From Centropus unirufus (taxonomy: Eukaryota > Chordata > Aves > Cuculiformes > Centropidae): DNA of 64,000 bases. Of this stretch, positions 34,961 through 48,200 are shown in pieces. The notes under the pieces were generated by a model. That model saw nothing but the letters and a program-made list of their open reading frames with translations. It was not told the DNA's origin and did no database searches. The stretch spans positions 743,559 through 807,558 of the forward strand of contig VYZI01000202.1 in assembly GCA_013397695.1 (NCBI GenBank), written 5' to 3'. The translations under genes and the position numbers were made by a program. Each line of letters starts with the position of its first letter. The stretch's first letter is position 1.

Positions 34961-37900
34961 AAGTCACATTTATTCCTTGCACCAGTTTTCCTATAGAATG
35001 GTTAAGCAATGAGGACATTACTGTTTGCTCTGTCCCAAGGAGATTATCTCATCTAGGGTACATTTTGCTTTTGTGCCACGGTGAGAGCACAGGGGGCTTC
35101 AGTGTGGTGCACTCACTCCTGCAGCGCTCCTGGTGCCCTGGTCTTCGGGCAGGAGTCTGTGTGTCTTGGCCTGGGGCAGGGAGCAGGGAGAGCACGAGAG
35201 AAAAAGCAAGCATGGAGGTGTGAGCATATGGTCCTGGGGTCACCTGGGAGGAGGAACAGGCAGGGTGAAATACACCCCTTCAGAGGTAAGACGAGGAAAA
35301 GTAAATGACTGCAAAAGAGCTCCACTGAACTTGCCTTTGCAGTGATTCCTCCCGCTAGACAACAGGAGCTGCCAGCTGAGCTGCCCCATTGCAGCCAGCA
35401 GCGAGGCCCCAGGGCTGCGCTGATGTGGATGGCAGAGGGCAGCCAGCACATCAACTGGACCAAAATGTCACTACCACGACATCTCCATCCTAGGCCATGA
35501 AATGAAGGAGCAGGGATGGAAGCCTGGCTCACTACATGGCACAGAACGCTTTGGGTGTCTGCAGGCCCAAGATTTCATCCAAGAGCCTTTCTGTCATGTA
35601 ATGCTGCAGATCCACTGCCCCACACAAAGTCTGCAGGTATCCTGCGCTGAACCCAAGCACATCCCACCTGCCACTCACAGTCCTCACCAGGCTTCGGGTG
35701 GAGCAGCAAGTCAAGATTGTATCTGCTTCAACTCTAGAGGCAGTCACACTAAGGGAATCAGAGCCAGCCCAGATCCACTTATTCCAGCCACAGTTGTGCC
35801 TTGCATATCTCCACAAACTTATTCCCAGCGCATGGGAGGACCTGTGCTTCCCTCTGCCCTCCCTCCATGAAGGCAGCAGGCACAGACTTTCTTTCCTTGG
35901 CTCCAGCCTGTGACCCAGAACCAGAGAAACCTACTGTGATCTGAGATTCACAGAGGTTTTGGAGGTCTAGCTCGGTTCCTACACCTGCAGGAAAGCAGCC
36001 GCTGTATGTCCAAAACCCTTGCTGAAGGCACCCTCAGCCGGTACCCAGCACCGCCACACAGCGTGTCCTCACTCTCTCAAAGGGCAAGGACATTTCAGCA
36101 ATGCTCAGCAGAGCAGGGGGCGCACTCTGGGCAGGATTGCACCCTTCAGCACCCACAAAACAAAGCCAGGCTCTCTCGCCTGATCAGAACCTGCCTCCTA
36201 CACTCCAGATTCCTGAAATCAAACCCTTCTAGAGGAATGCATCAGCACCCAGCCAGTGGGAGTGAAATGCCAAATTTTTAGCAGATTGGAGTTTATTTTT
36301 AAGCAGAATAAAAAAACAAAAAAACCCACCCAAAACAAAGCAACGTCCCTGAACATAAACACACAGAGGAGTGAAATCAGCACATAGAAACAAGCCCAAC
36401 AAAATAGCCATCCCCAGCCTCTGGATACTGCCAGTTTCCCAGACATCATTCCAGCCCTCCCCATCCGCCTATTTCTGAAATTCCTTGAGGAGGAGTGCAG
36501 AGGAGATGGTCAGGTGGCTGCCAGGGAGATGATGCACCTGAATTTGGATCTAAGTTAACACAAAAACATGGGAAGGAGATGAGGAAAACACATCCCTTCA
36601 CTGGGCACAACGAAGGGCAATAGTTGGGGCACTGTGCTCACAGCAGTGCAGCTTTCCAGCCTCCCTCTCACTTTGCACCAAACGTGAGCCAACTGGCATC
36701 ACAGCCCCTTCCCCAGGCCACGTGCCAGCCACACTCAGCCCCCCAAATCCTCCCAGTCTTGAGGGCACTGAGACACACAGAATCACGCCAGCTCAAGCCC
36801 AATGTGTTGGGCTCTCACTCTCTTCCCTGCCTTGAGGTTCAGCATGTGCCCGCTTCTCACCGAGCGTTCAGCCTTTAACTCCTCCAGATGGGTCCTGATT
36901 CATCCCCCACCCCGCCCTGCAGAGCAAGGGCAGGTAAAGCACTGGGCTCCCAAGATGTGCCCTGGTGCTCAATGGTGTAACGCTGACCTCAGCTTTTCCA
37001 AGCCAGTTGCAAACTCCTCCTCAGCTACAAAGAGGAGAGACCCGATACTGCTGGCACAGGGTGAGCAAGAGCTGAGGGTGGGTGCCTGAGCACCTGAAAA
37101 GGTCCAAAGGGAGGCAGGGCATGGCAGGAAGAAGAAACTGAGATGGGATCTGATCCCCAGCATTCCTGTGGCAAGGCACCCACTGCAGCAATGGATGTAT
37201 TCGTACAGCCAATTCCTGTCCCTCTCAAGACAAGAACCTTCAGCCATGGGCAGCCAAGATGATTCTCAATCACATCCACCACATCCAGGTCTATGCAAGA
37301 CCCCAGGGCATCTCCTTCCTCCAGCACAGGCTACAATGATTTTTTTAGGTGGCTCTCACACTTTTACTGAAATGCGGGGTAAGCTTTTGCTGCAATGAGG
37401 TGGACTCAAGACTCTGGGAAGTGAGAGGGGAATCATTGTCTTCTGGAGCAGCTGAAGCTGGAGGTTTTCCTGCTACCACGGCACAGGGTGGGACTAATGC
37501 AAGGCAGGATGCTATGGAGAGTTACCATCCTGTGCCAGAGGCTCAGTCCTGAAGCCCAACAGGCAAAGGGATGTCTGCTAGGATACAAACTCTATAGGAT
37601 GCTGTACAATATCTGGCACACAGCAAGCTCATTTCCTCCTCAGTTCTGCAACCACTGTATTAACTTGTTCATTTTAATAATGGGATGATAGTATGTAGTG
37701 GACTGAATTCTGCCTTCACTGAGGATTTGCCCCAGTGCCTTCCAGTTCCCCTACCTTCTTTGTATCTCTGTGGGTGCTTCCAATTCAGCTTCAATCAGAG
37801 TAACTTAACTGTATTTTAAAACATCCCCAATATTTATAAAACTCCCTTACTATGAGTTCAAGTCAATTTTCCCAGTATTTTGCTTTAAAGAGCAGTACAT

Positions 37901-37992
37901 ATATACATGGACTTCAGAGAGGCAAATGTTTTATTAAATCATGCAGTCCACTCCTTTATGTTCTCTCTTCTGGGGCTGCCTGTTTTCCCTAG

Positions 37993-38137
37993 GAAGCTCA
38001 AGACCTTTGAGTTCAAACTCATACAGCTGGAAAACTGGTCACAAACAGAGCAGCTGAAGAGAGTCCACAAATGCTATGGCTCTCATCCAGATGACAAGGA
38101 TATTTTCCTTAGTCCAAGGACTCAGATACTTGCCAAG
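37993..38137 (+). other. Candidate internal exon (unrecognised)
   Basis: A strong acceptor (pyrimidine-rich run ending TGCCTGTTTTCCCTAG at 37992) and an acceptable donor (CCAAG|GTAAAC at 38138) bracket 145 nt. One frame is open throughout. It contributes 48 complete codons, beginning KLKTFEFKLIQLENW and ending SPRTQILAK, and stops at a codon boundary. The peptide is charged and of fairly even composition, unlike most chance frames nearby. I do not recognise the family, and I see no partner exon that clearly continues it. It could equally be a lncRNA exon or a chance pairing of splice-like sites. Confidence 0.2.
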
Positions 38138-39790
38138 GTAAACTCTACCTGTATGAATATCCTACAGTTCATGTGGTAATAATACTGTAACAATTGTAAT
38201 AACACAGCTAAAATGTGCTGAACACCTGGAAGAACTGGAGGATGTTTAAATGAGGAGCCTCTGAAGAAGTCTGCCCCTTTACACAGCCATTGTGTGGTAG
38301 CAAGGTCATGTCCTGCAAGTCTTGTTTGAGCTCTTTGCTGGGGACAGCAAGGTGGAGCAGCTAAGCCAAGAGGCAAACACCCCTAGAAGGGAAGGAGAAA
38401 TAAATCTGTCTGGAAGTGGCAGGGCTGATGGTGCAGCCTGTACCACTCCTGGCTGCCTCCTCATCTTCCTTTCTATGGAGAAATCACCAACAAGAGAGCT
38501 CACGCCATACACAGGGCCAGGAACATTTCTAAGGCCCTGGAGATACCTACAGCAGCAAAATCAGCGGTGCAGACAGGACATGAATAACCTCCTCATTAAG
38601 CTCCTGCCTTGTGCTACATAAAGAGCCACCAACGTCACACCCCAGCCTCATGCAAAGCTGTCTCTATGCTGCATAAATCATGCATAGCCACATCATCTGT
38701 TAGAGAAGCACAAAGCCTCAGTTGCTAATTATGCCAAGGAGTGCACCATTACCTACGGGAGAGAGCTCATAGAGGCTGCAGTTAGCAACACACACATATG
38801 GCATGTGTTTCTACATTTGAACATTACAGCTCTGGTTTTTGCCTCCTTCAGTATGTGGTAGTTTATGCATGTGGAAAAGGGTGCTGGGACTTTCCATGAA
38901 ATTAATACCAATGACGACTTCTTTAGCTCTCTAGAATGGACCCACAGCACCAAAAGGGCCCATGCAAGATCCCAGATGAGTAAAGTCCCAGATGTTTCAT
39001 CACATGCAGGCTTTTCACAGACTATTTCCAACTTGGAAAACAACTTGGGAAGCTAAAATTATACCCTATCTACCACTATTTTGTGACATCTACTACCCAG
39101 GCACAGAACTGCTGTGATAAGATCAGAGCTTGCATTTCAGGGATGCCTAAGGCATTTTAAAGTAAAATTCAAATAGAGATCCATGCAAATAGACAGGACA
39201 GAGCCAGTGTATGTTCCTCATGAGCAGCAGCACAAATGCCAAGTAATGGTTGTACTGGCAACAATATCAATGTAACTAGCTGTAGCTGGGGTCCAGTTTC
39301 AAACCTGCAAACCTGTTTAAAAGGTATGATAAGCGGTAGCAAGGTGCAGTGTGGTCTTACCTTCTCCTCTAAATACCTGGAGGCACACACATGCTCCATC
39401 TTTAACCATCATGGAAAAATATCTCAGGTTGAATAGCTGCCCCTTGTAGCAGAATTTGCTTTAATGCTTGTTCCTGGCATCATTCACACTCTGCTGACAC
39501 TGGTATCTAGGCTATGGGAACTGCTTGTGCTGCAGTATAACAAATGTTGTATAATGCACGAGGAGTCCTCTACTCTCTCCTGTACTTGCATTCACCTGGA
39601 AAGTTCATTACAAAGGCAAGTGATATAGCAAAGATAGTACTTCTAGATTCAAACCCAAATGCTCAAAACAACCAGGAGAGAGAAAGAAGTTATATTTAGA
39701 AAAGTAATTCAATCTGTTGTCAAATTCCCCAAAGTGTCTTACCACATTTCACCTCTAGCACGCTTAAAGTCTGGGAGCCAATGCTTGCAA

Positions 39791-39865
39791 TAGAATCTTA
39801 GAATCATATAATCATAGAATGATTTGGGTTGGAAGGGACCTACAGGAACACCCAGTTCCAACCTG
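39791..39865 (-). mobile_element. CR1 LINE extreme 3' end
   Basis: Repeated units of the type AGAATCTTAGAATCATATA and ATCATAGAATGATTTGGG, then TTGGAAGGGACCT and a CCAGTTCCAACC block, match the reverse complement of a CR1 3' terminus. About three degenerate copies of the short terminal repeat are present at 39791-39820. Only about 75 bp of the element can be recognised. The sequence after about 39865 no longer follows CR1. This is either a very severe 5' truncation or a copy whose remainder was deleted. Confidence 0.85.
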
Positions 39866-39869
39866 ATCA

Positions 39870-42800
39870 CTGCGAGCATTTCACAGCACACCCTGTGTGT
39901 CTTCAAGATGGTCAGGACTGAAGTCCCAGGCTGAAACATCTTCTAATCCTTCTGTGTTCATATGAGAGTCAGTTACAGAAGCTACCCTAATATACACGAA
40001 TCACTTAATCATCACCTACCTCCCATCTTACCTTACAAAGGACCAAGACTCTACATTTCACTTTCAGAGCTCTGCTGCTCCATTTCAGATTGCTTAGTAT
40101 TGGCTTTTCAGCTACTCAGTAATTTTCTCTTCATCTACCTATTCAAAGACAAGCCAAGAACGCAAAGCTCACCCTCTTCCAAGATTATAGGCAGAGCTAT
40201 ACATCTCTGATGTCCATTTGCAGCTTGATGTTCATTCACATTACACTGGCATATAAATCTTTGAAGAGTTACAAGGGAAATAAGGTGCTTGCTATCATCA
40301 GACATTTCTCAGGGTGCCCAATAAAGGGGCAGTATGTCTCTGATATCAATATATTGCCTGTGAACTTTGATAGCAGCATAAAAAACGAGCCGAACACATA
40401 TCACCAGGGATAGAATGGTAGGACGTATTTTATATGGATGTAGTTGAAAATTCTTCAAAGCTAATGGCTTCAAGTGGTTAAGGAAGCTGACAGCCTATAG
40501 TAGATGTGACTTCTTTTCCTCCTCCTCTGTGGAGACAACATTGATTGACTGGGCTTGAAGTTCACACAGAGCTGGTGTTGGCCCAGCAAACTGCCCATTG
40601 CGCAAAGAGCCCAAATGCCCCATGAGCTCTGTTATACATGTGCAATTTTAGCACGCTTAAAAATAGAAAACGAGATGGAGAGCTGCGTGATAAAAGCCAT
40701 GACCTCGCAAAGATAATTTGCAGGCTTCCCCATGGCTCATATGTGCCTGGAGAGTGGACACTCTGAGGTGCAAATGAAAATGGGCAATCATGAAGTAAGG
40801 GAGTTCAACCACCTTTGTGCATGCAGAGAGTCTCAGGGACCAGGAAAACTGAGTGGGCTTTGGGATGTGCAAGCAGACAACAATTCCCTGAGAGTTGGCT
40901 GTGCTCAGCGCAAGAGGGTTGAGGTAAATCCAAAACTGTGACCTCATGTCTGTAAGGTGAATACTAGCTCAGCATTCTTTGGGCTGGTCAGCACAAGTCT
41001 CACAGCTGCCATTTGTACATGAACTGGGGACACTGATAACATTTCACAGAAGTTCAAGAGATTAACATAACACTTGGGCAAGCTCTGGATGTGTGGCAGA
41101 AATCCGGCCAAGCCTCCTGTCCACCCCCAGTCTCTGCTCTACCACCTTGTCTATATTTCACATCCTGTAAGCACGAGAAAATGTACCAAAATGTAAGGAA
41201 GCAAGGCTTTTATTTTCTCCTTGCACCGCCCAAATTTTAAAGAAAAGCTTTCAAGAGTGAAATGGCTGCTCCAGGAGACAGACAGAGAAAGCACAGCCTT
41301 CCTCATACCTGGGGCAGGTAACAACCATGTGTACACACAAGCCTTGGCTGACTCATGGGAGTTGACCAGAAGCCCTAGTTATAACCACCGAATTCCCAGC
41401 CTGTTCTTTGTACACCCTGCATTTGCTGCAATGCTGCCCGCACGCTGCCAGGGCCAGCCTGTGCCATTCCACACCCAGCAGCGGCTTGAGGCCAGAGCGC
41501 AGCAGTCCTCCTGCACACTGATTTATTAGCCTCACCCCTCTGAGGTTGGGGGTGGAGGGACAGACTCGTTTGATGACCTGCCTTCAGGGCTGAGCAAATG
41601 AGGTTCATTAGGATATGCAAAAAAGCTGAGAGCAAAGCAAGTCTATCTTTCTGTCTGAGCTCTGGTGATCTGATAAGAGCTCGTTGCTCCAACATGTCTG
41701 CAGAGGAAGATCTGAAGCTTGCTTCTTCCCATGCATTCCCAAATAGTCTGCAACTAACAGACAAATAGGTCAGAATAAATAACAGCCCCCTTACTTTCCC
41801 CAGAATGCGAATCTGGATGCCTTAAGTCAAGTATTAATAAGAAACAAGGCTCCTGTAACAAGATTTCCTGATGCACTGCAAAGAATATGTAGCATAATAG
41901 CATCTTTCATACAAACCTTTCACTAAAAGCTTGTCATTACCCAGACAGAAGAGACATCATTTGCATAGAGAAGCAGAGGAAAAGCAGCTTAAACAAGGGG
42001 AAAAGCAGCTTGAACGAGGTGATCCAAAACCGGAGTAATCAAGTCACTGAATTGTTATATAAAATAATACAGAAGTATATTTTCCTTAAGTTCAGTGTTT
42101 TTGTAGCAGGACGATAGGCCAAGTTAAAATACTACACCTAGATGGAGTGATTGGCTGGAGGAAAGCCAGCCTGTACTCTACTATGGAACTGAAATACAGC
42201 CCCGTGGTGCAACTGGGCAATGGGGAAGGAAGACCCATATGAGGATGTGTGTTGATTATCAGCTCCCCATGCCAGGCCACATGATTTTTAGATGGAAATG
42301 CTGGGCTCACCCTGTGGAAATTTTAAGCAAGAGCTGGGGGGAAAGGGACACTGGAGCAGGCAGCAGGCAAAACACATGGTTTCTGCTCACAGTGCTTAGC
42401 TTAACCCCACCGAGAGCAGAGGTACTTAAATATTGATTATGGCTCCTTGGCTTTTTGACACTATATTTAGCGCCCTTGCTGGAGGCATTAGAAAGAAAAC
42501 AAAAGCCCTTAGTGAGCACATATTACAAAAAGCAGCATGCTCTCTTAAACCAGGGAGGAGGACAGAACAAGAGCTGGAAAATCTAAATTTAGCACTCCAC
42601 ACTTGAACTGCTCTCTTTGGACACAGGTCTCCAGCCCTGTGTCAGCAGGGCAGGCTCCCTCCCCCATCTGCTTCTACCTGGTGGAGAATTTTCAGTAGCA
42701 ACCATGACCACAGGGCTTCTGTTCAGCGATTTTGCCCATCCTTGTGGGTTTATTGAAACATTTGTGACATTTTAGGTGCAGTGAGGGGGCAGATGGGTGG

Positions 42801-45100
42801 GAGGTAAGTTTCTTAAAGCACCAGCTCCTGGAATCAAGGGAGAGCAAATGCAGAACTTCACCTTTTTCTTCTAAGAACCATATAGTCCTGGTTGAAGAGT
42901 AAAGCTGAAATGGTCAGGAAACCAGGAGCATCCTCTTCTGAAGGAAGGGAGGATATTCTCGCACTATCCCCCTGATTTTGCGGGGAAGAAAGCAGGCTGA
43001 GTCACAGGATTCAAGCTCCTGGAATTGTCTGTAGCAAGAGTTTCACTTCCCACCTCCAACTGTTGCAATGTCCATGTCGCAAACAGCAAGAGCAAACATT
43101 TTTAATACCATTTCCATGTTGATTTTTTCAACTATGACTTTCCAAATGCCTGCTCCTCCAGGGTCTCTTCTGTTCTTTGTGTCACTCCTGCTGCCCACTC
43201 TCTGGTGATGACAAACCGTGAAGCATTTCCCAAGAGTGAGAAATCCTCAGAAGAATCATCTGTTGCAAGTCCTGTCTGACAAAACCATGTCAGAGCTTTG
43301 GGGACTTTCTATTTTTAATTGAGTGCATCTTTCCCCTGCTGGCTCCTGCATTCCTGGTGTTACAGCAGATATTGGAAGGGAAGCAGTGCTCATGCCGGGA
43401 TGTGGAAAAGCTGCTGTTCCCACCTGATTCCCTGTGAGAATTGCTATATAAAAGGTGCACAGGGGGCATGGCTGCTGCTGGAGTGCAGGACTCCCTTTCT
43501 CTCTTTATTCCTCCCATGCAATCAGCATTCATGATTTGGTCCTTTCTTATCATGGTCTTGCAGTATCACATCTTGGCTTGGTACTTAGTCTTCTGGAGGC
43601 TTGAAAGGGCAGCTTCTCCTTGAGTTTATCAGCTCAAATGGGGGATACAGCTTGATGGTGTGCCAGCAAGCTTCCGTATGATGCCTTTTATGTCCCGATC
43701 AAGTCAGCATGTCTATTTAATTAAAGAGATGGCAATACAAAAGGCTCCACTTGGATAAAATCTGAGGAAGCAAAAGTCCTATCTGACTTGAAGGGGAAGG
43801 GGGGTGGATTAAAAAACCCAGTGGAGCCCAAGGAGAGCTGAGGGCACGGTAGTGTGGGGTGGTTTAACAGAAGGGAAGGCAGCCGCTCTGCCAGCAGAAG
43901 CCCATGAGCAGAGAACCATAGAGCACAAAATTAACACACTGGCTCATCAGGAAATGTTAATGTGGGCAAGATGGGGAATTGCTTCATATGGGCAAACAAT
44001 CTGTGCTGAAGGGATAAGAGTGATCAAAACCTGGTACAAATCTGGGCACGTTTCTCAAAAATCTGCCCTCAGTTTGAGGTTCAAGACAGAAAACGCAAAG
44101 CCTTGATTAAGGTGTTACATCCCCAAAACAAAATATTTTACTGAAACGAAACACAATGGAAGCAGTCAAAGGGGCTTTTTTAAAGAAATGACTGAGAACC
44201 ATCGCCACACTAATTCCTGGAGGGGAACCTGTCAGCTTGGAGTAAGCAGTTTGGGGTTGGCCCCCCATGTTGATACGCAGTTGAGGAGCTGAACTAATGC
44301 AGAATCTACATTATTCCCCACTGCTTTGGGAGGGAGGGGGGGTTAGTTGGTTTGTTTTTTGTTATTAAATTTATCAGAAACACTTCTCAAAGCAGGAGCA
44401 CTTGAGCACCTGAACTTTGTCTAATCCTCCTTTTGCCTTTCTCCCTGGTTAGTGTAATCTGTCAAACCTTTCCTTTCTTTGAAGAAAGCTGAACCACCTC
44501 CTTCAACTACGCCACCACATTCAGGACTAAGAGCCATAGCAGAGGGAAGCTAGGCTGGGCACAGTGGACAAACTGCATCACAGGGTCTCCAGGGCCACAG
44601 CTCAAGCAGTAGATACTGCTCAAGGGCAGGGCTGATGTCCTCACCATATCGCAGGTGTGAACACTTGTGTTTTTTTAATGGAATCACAACCATCAGCATT
44701 AAATAATTTGCTTAAACTCTGCAAAATTCCTCATTTTCATGAGCTGAATATTCACCTCAAAATGGTAAACATTTAAAAACAAAATAAATCCATGGTTAAG
44801 AAAGCATAGAACCATTACTACTTCATTTTCTTCACACCAGTCCTCCTAAAACCAAGCATAAGCTGCTAACGAACTCATGTGCACTACAAATGCTGGCTTC
44901 ACTTCCATCTGCTGGCCTCTCCCAAAATTTAACCAGTCACTTGTTCTCACTGACCTCCTCCATTCCCCATTGTTCCTGAATGTTGCCCCTAAAAGAGAGC
45001 TGGGACCAGCTTCACCCACCACTTCACCTCTTTACCCATTAAAGTTCCACGAGGGGCCTTTCCCCCCTATGCAGTAAGGGAAGCCAATTCCATTTGCAGC
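39870..45100. other. Noncoding, no gene seen
   Basis: No transposon, RNA gene or exon is recognised except the 21-bp tandem at 42.0 kb. Frames of up to 129 codons (41375-41764 minus) are without motifs. Confidence 0.68.
41978..42019. repeat. 21-bp tandem duplication
   Basis: A 21-bp unit beginning GGAAAAGCAGCTT occurs at 41978-41998 and again at 41999-42019. The two copies differ by two A/G transitions in their right halves (AAACAAGG versus GAACGAGG). Both carry a CAGCTT core. Local slippage duplication is the simplest origin. Confidence 0.88.
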
Positions 45101-45181
45101 ATAATCAGACGCAGAATTCTCTTGCCTTTATAGTCCCACCTGGGAGGAGCAGGAGGATCCAGTGTTACTGATGTCTTACAG

Positions 45182-45266
45182 TCAGAGAGGCTCTGATTTC
45201 GACAACCCAGATGAGAAACTGCTTAATGTCCTGCTTAAAGCCGGTCTGGATAGGGCCACAGGCAAG
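45182..45266 (+). other. Candidate short exon (unrecognised)
   Basis: An AG at 45180-45181 (CTGATGTCTTACAG) and a donor-like GGCAAG|GTAATG at 45267 bracket 85 nt. The frame beginning at 45183 has 28 codons without a stop (starts QRGSDFDNPDEKLL, ends LDRATGK). The open frame extends stop-to-stop from 45105 to 45308. The residues (D, E, K, L and few W or C) look more protein-like than the surrounding frames. The acceptor lacks a good pyrimidine tract, which argues against a real exon. No family is recognised. Confidence 0.15.
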
Positions 45267-45269
45267 GTA

Positions 45270-48200
45270 ATGCATGCAGAACTTTTCAGGAAGAAGACCA
45301 AAAGGACATAAAAATGTAATTGAAAGGCCTCAGGGATCAGGGGAAGAAGAGGACAAGCTCAAATAAACCAAGGAAAAAACCTGAGGCATGGCAGCGTGTG
45401 AGTGCACTTGTCTGAGAAGACCTAAACAAAGGTCATTTTGAAGAAAATGAGGAAACTGTTCATGAAAGGATTCTTTGAAATGGTAGCAGTGGCAGGGAAA
45501 CAGTAAATGGCAGGCAACAGACCCAACCCTGTTAGAAAGAGGGAGTTCTGATGGAGAATACCTCTGCAGATCTACCACAGCGCTGCCTCCCAAGCCAAGG
45601 CTGCACAAACCACTATCAGCAAGGTTGAATTGACACGTTACCAATGCAAAAGGCACCCTAAAAAAATTACAAGAACATTGCTCCTTAGATATTACTGATT
45701 TTATTAAACAATCTTTTTATCCAGAAAGACTCCAGAATCACACAGATGGTTAAAACATATCTGTAGTAGTGGTAGTAATTTAGAAATCCCTCTGGAGGAA
45801 AACAAGAATTTAGCCTTTTTTTTTTCTTTAAGATGGCAGCAAGCTGAATTTTAAGGTGGAGTGGGTTCATTTCTGTCGTGGCTGCCACAAAGAAAGCTCC
45901 ATCACCCACAGATAATGCCAGATGGTGAGCCATGCCCAGATCTAACGGGTAGAGGCCTCAAGAACAGGTTCAACAAATAACTGGGGATTACATCTCTCGC
46001 ACAAGGGACAGCCAACAGAAACTAGAGCAGGCTGGATATAACCATAGTAGCAGAAATTCACAGGCTGCTGCTGAGCTCCAAACAGCTCTGCAAGTGCCAA
46101 AGAAGCCTCTGACCAGCCTACAGGATAAAAGATGACACAGAGCAGGGAAACCACACGCGTTCAGTTTCACAGCTATTTCGGGCTAGTTGTATCGAAACCC
46201 CTGTTAACGTCCTGGTGTATCATTAAGGTGGATGAATTGTTACACGGCTCAACAGAGCTGACGATCCTTTGCTTGCGGTGCAGTTGCAGAGGGTATAAAA
46301 TTTTCTGGAGATGGTGGAGGGGACTCCTGCTGCACCATATGGTCTCTTCCAGCCCTGCCACTGCGCCGAGGCTCATGCTCTCATGTGACACACCATTAGC
46401 GAGTCACATGCAGCAGAAAGCAATTTTATGGCCAGATCCTGCTCTTAGAAGCTATGATGACTAAACTAGCTAATCAAATCAGCATAAATTTGCAAACACC
46501 GTTTTAGCAGCTGTGACCGTAAATATCATCAGCAGAATGTGAATAATCCGAAGCACAAGATGAGTTGAGTAATGGGTTCCCAATGGGCGCTGAAGCCATC
46601 AGTCCGCTGCCTGGCAACTCAGAGATGGGGCGAGGGGGGGAGGTTTGATTATGATGAGCCTGAAACAGCAGATGCAGTTATCACGCCAAAGCAGCTAGCG
46701 CACACGCACCAGAAGAAGGAAAAAAAAAATCATTTACTAAGACAAATAATTGTGGTGGATGCCCTGTTCTCACCCCGCTGTCTCCCAGTCGCAGGCACAT
46801 GTGCATGTTCCATGTGGAGGGATGTGTTTTAGCGTTCCCAAACTGACTCATTTGGCATTTTCCAGGGACCTGCAACAGACTCCCTGCACACACATACCAT
46901 TTTGTCAACAAGCAATAAAAATAATCAGCTGAGGTGAAATTCACTGAGAACACAGACACCAAGACTAAATTTGTTTTTAATTTGGGCCAGCTTTTGCGAA
47001 GGGGAGCCAGGGTGCAGAGCTCCCAGCACTAACAAAGGGGAGGCAGGGGAAAGCTGCAGAAATTAGGAGTATGCAGCCGTCTTAACCTCCCCTCTGGTGA
47101 GAACCGGCCACGCACGTGGTCTCAGAGCAGATGGAACAGGCTGGAGTAGGCATTGCCAGAGTGGAAGGAGCATCCCACGCACCGCTATGCCAGGGGCCCC
47201 GGGGAGAAGGCGACTGGAAATACAGCCAGCTTCTCCGCTAGCAAGGCACTTCAATGAGAGAATTGGCTTCTGCAGCTCAGAGAAGAGAATATACCTCCCT
47301 GCACCTGCCAGCATGAATCTGGCTCACACGCATACATGTTTGCAAAAAACATGGCAATAAGACCAACTGTGATGTCTGAGTCTTGACGGCTTTAATAGGC
47401 TGTTAAAAATGCTTGGCTATTAGGGACTATATCCTGGTCTGATGATGACATCCCACCCCACTTTGAGGAGAAATCCAGAGCCTATAAGGCACAAAAAATA
47501 TTACCCTGTATCTTATATTACATTGCATAAAGGTAACCCCTGTTTGATGGGGCTGTTAAAATATCATGAAGAATATCCTAAAGAGTGGATATATCTACAT
47601 GACAGGCCCCACAGCTTGTGCCAGTAATGCAACTTTTAACTGAGCTCTAAAGCTGATCTGCAGTAGCATAGAAACCAAAAATGAACAAGGAATGTGAGCA
47701 TTTCCAAGTTTCTAAGGAGCTGGCAGGCTAACTCGGGCTTCGCCTTACTGCAACTAGGCATGTTGCTTGGAGTACCGCGTGTGAAGATATCTTAGGCTGC
47801 TAGATTAAAGTGTACGTACACACAAATGCATGGTCACTGCAAATTTTTGGTTTGCTGTATTTCCTTGGATATGGTGATTATTGTTGTATTTAGCTTTAAA
47901 GCATTTCCGTAAGACTTATCTGTGCCCAAGACTAAGGGCCAACCTTTCTGAGCTCATAAATCACAGGATTTGAAGATATATACTTTCCTAAGTAACTAGC
48001 AGCTATGGGGGACCACACACATGAACATAATGGGCTCAGTGCTTAGAAAATTGAGAAGAAAGGTGAAAGGGGGAAAAAAAAAACCCTAATTCTTCCCTGG
48101 CCAAGAAGCAAAAGGACAAATGATAGGGTATCTTGTCATGCTGATGGAGAACATCAAAGACAAAGGTGGTGCCGGGTGCTGGTTCCTCAGATCATGGCAG

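Larger units (their letters stand above)
33930..39785. other. Noncoding with two candidate exons
   Basis: Slightly more GC-rich than the flanks between 35.0 and 37.6 kb, which explains the many overlapping frames there (up to 139 codons). None has a domain. The candidate exons at 34265-34325 and 37993-38137 and the 20-bp tandem at 34.9 kb are the only structured items. Confidence 0.64.

Noticed and set aside
38177..38205. AATACTGTAACAATTGTAATA, reminiscent of a miR-200-type seed
   Set aside because: The mature sequence differs after the seed, and I see no stable hairpin of about 70 nt around it.
46425..46445. GGCCAGATCCTGCTCTTAG, resembling a known sauropsid repeat end
   Set aside because: Only about 20 bases match and the flanks do not continue the repeat. 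A chance match is likely.
47090..47230. Possible CpG island
   Set aside because: Too short and with too few CpGs. There is no neighbouring first-exon signal.
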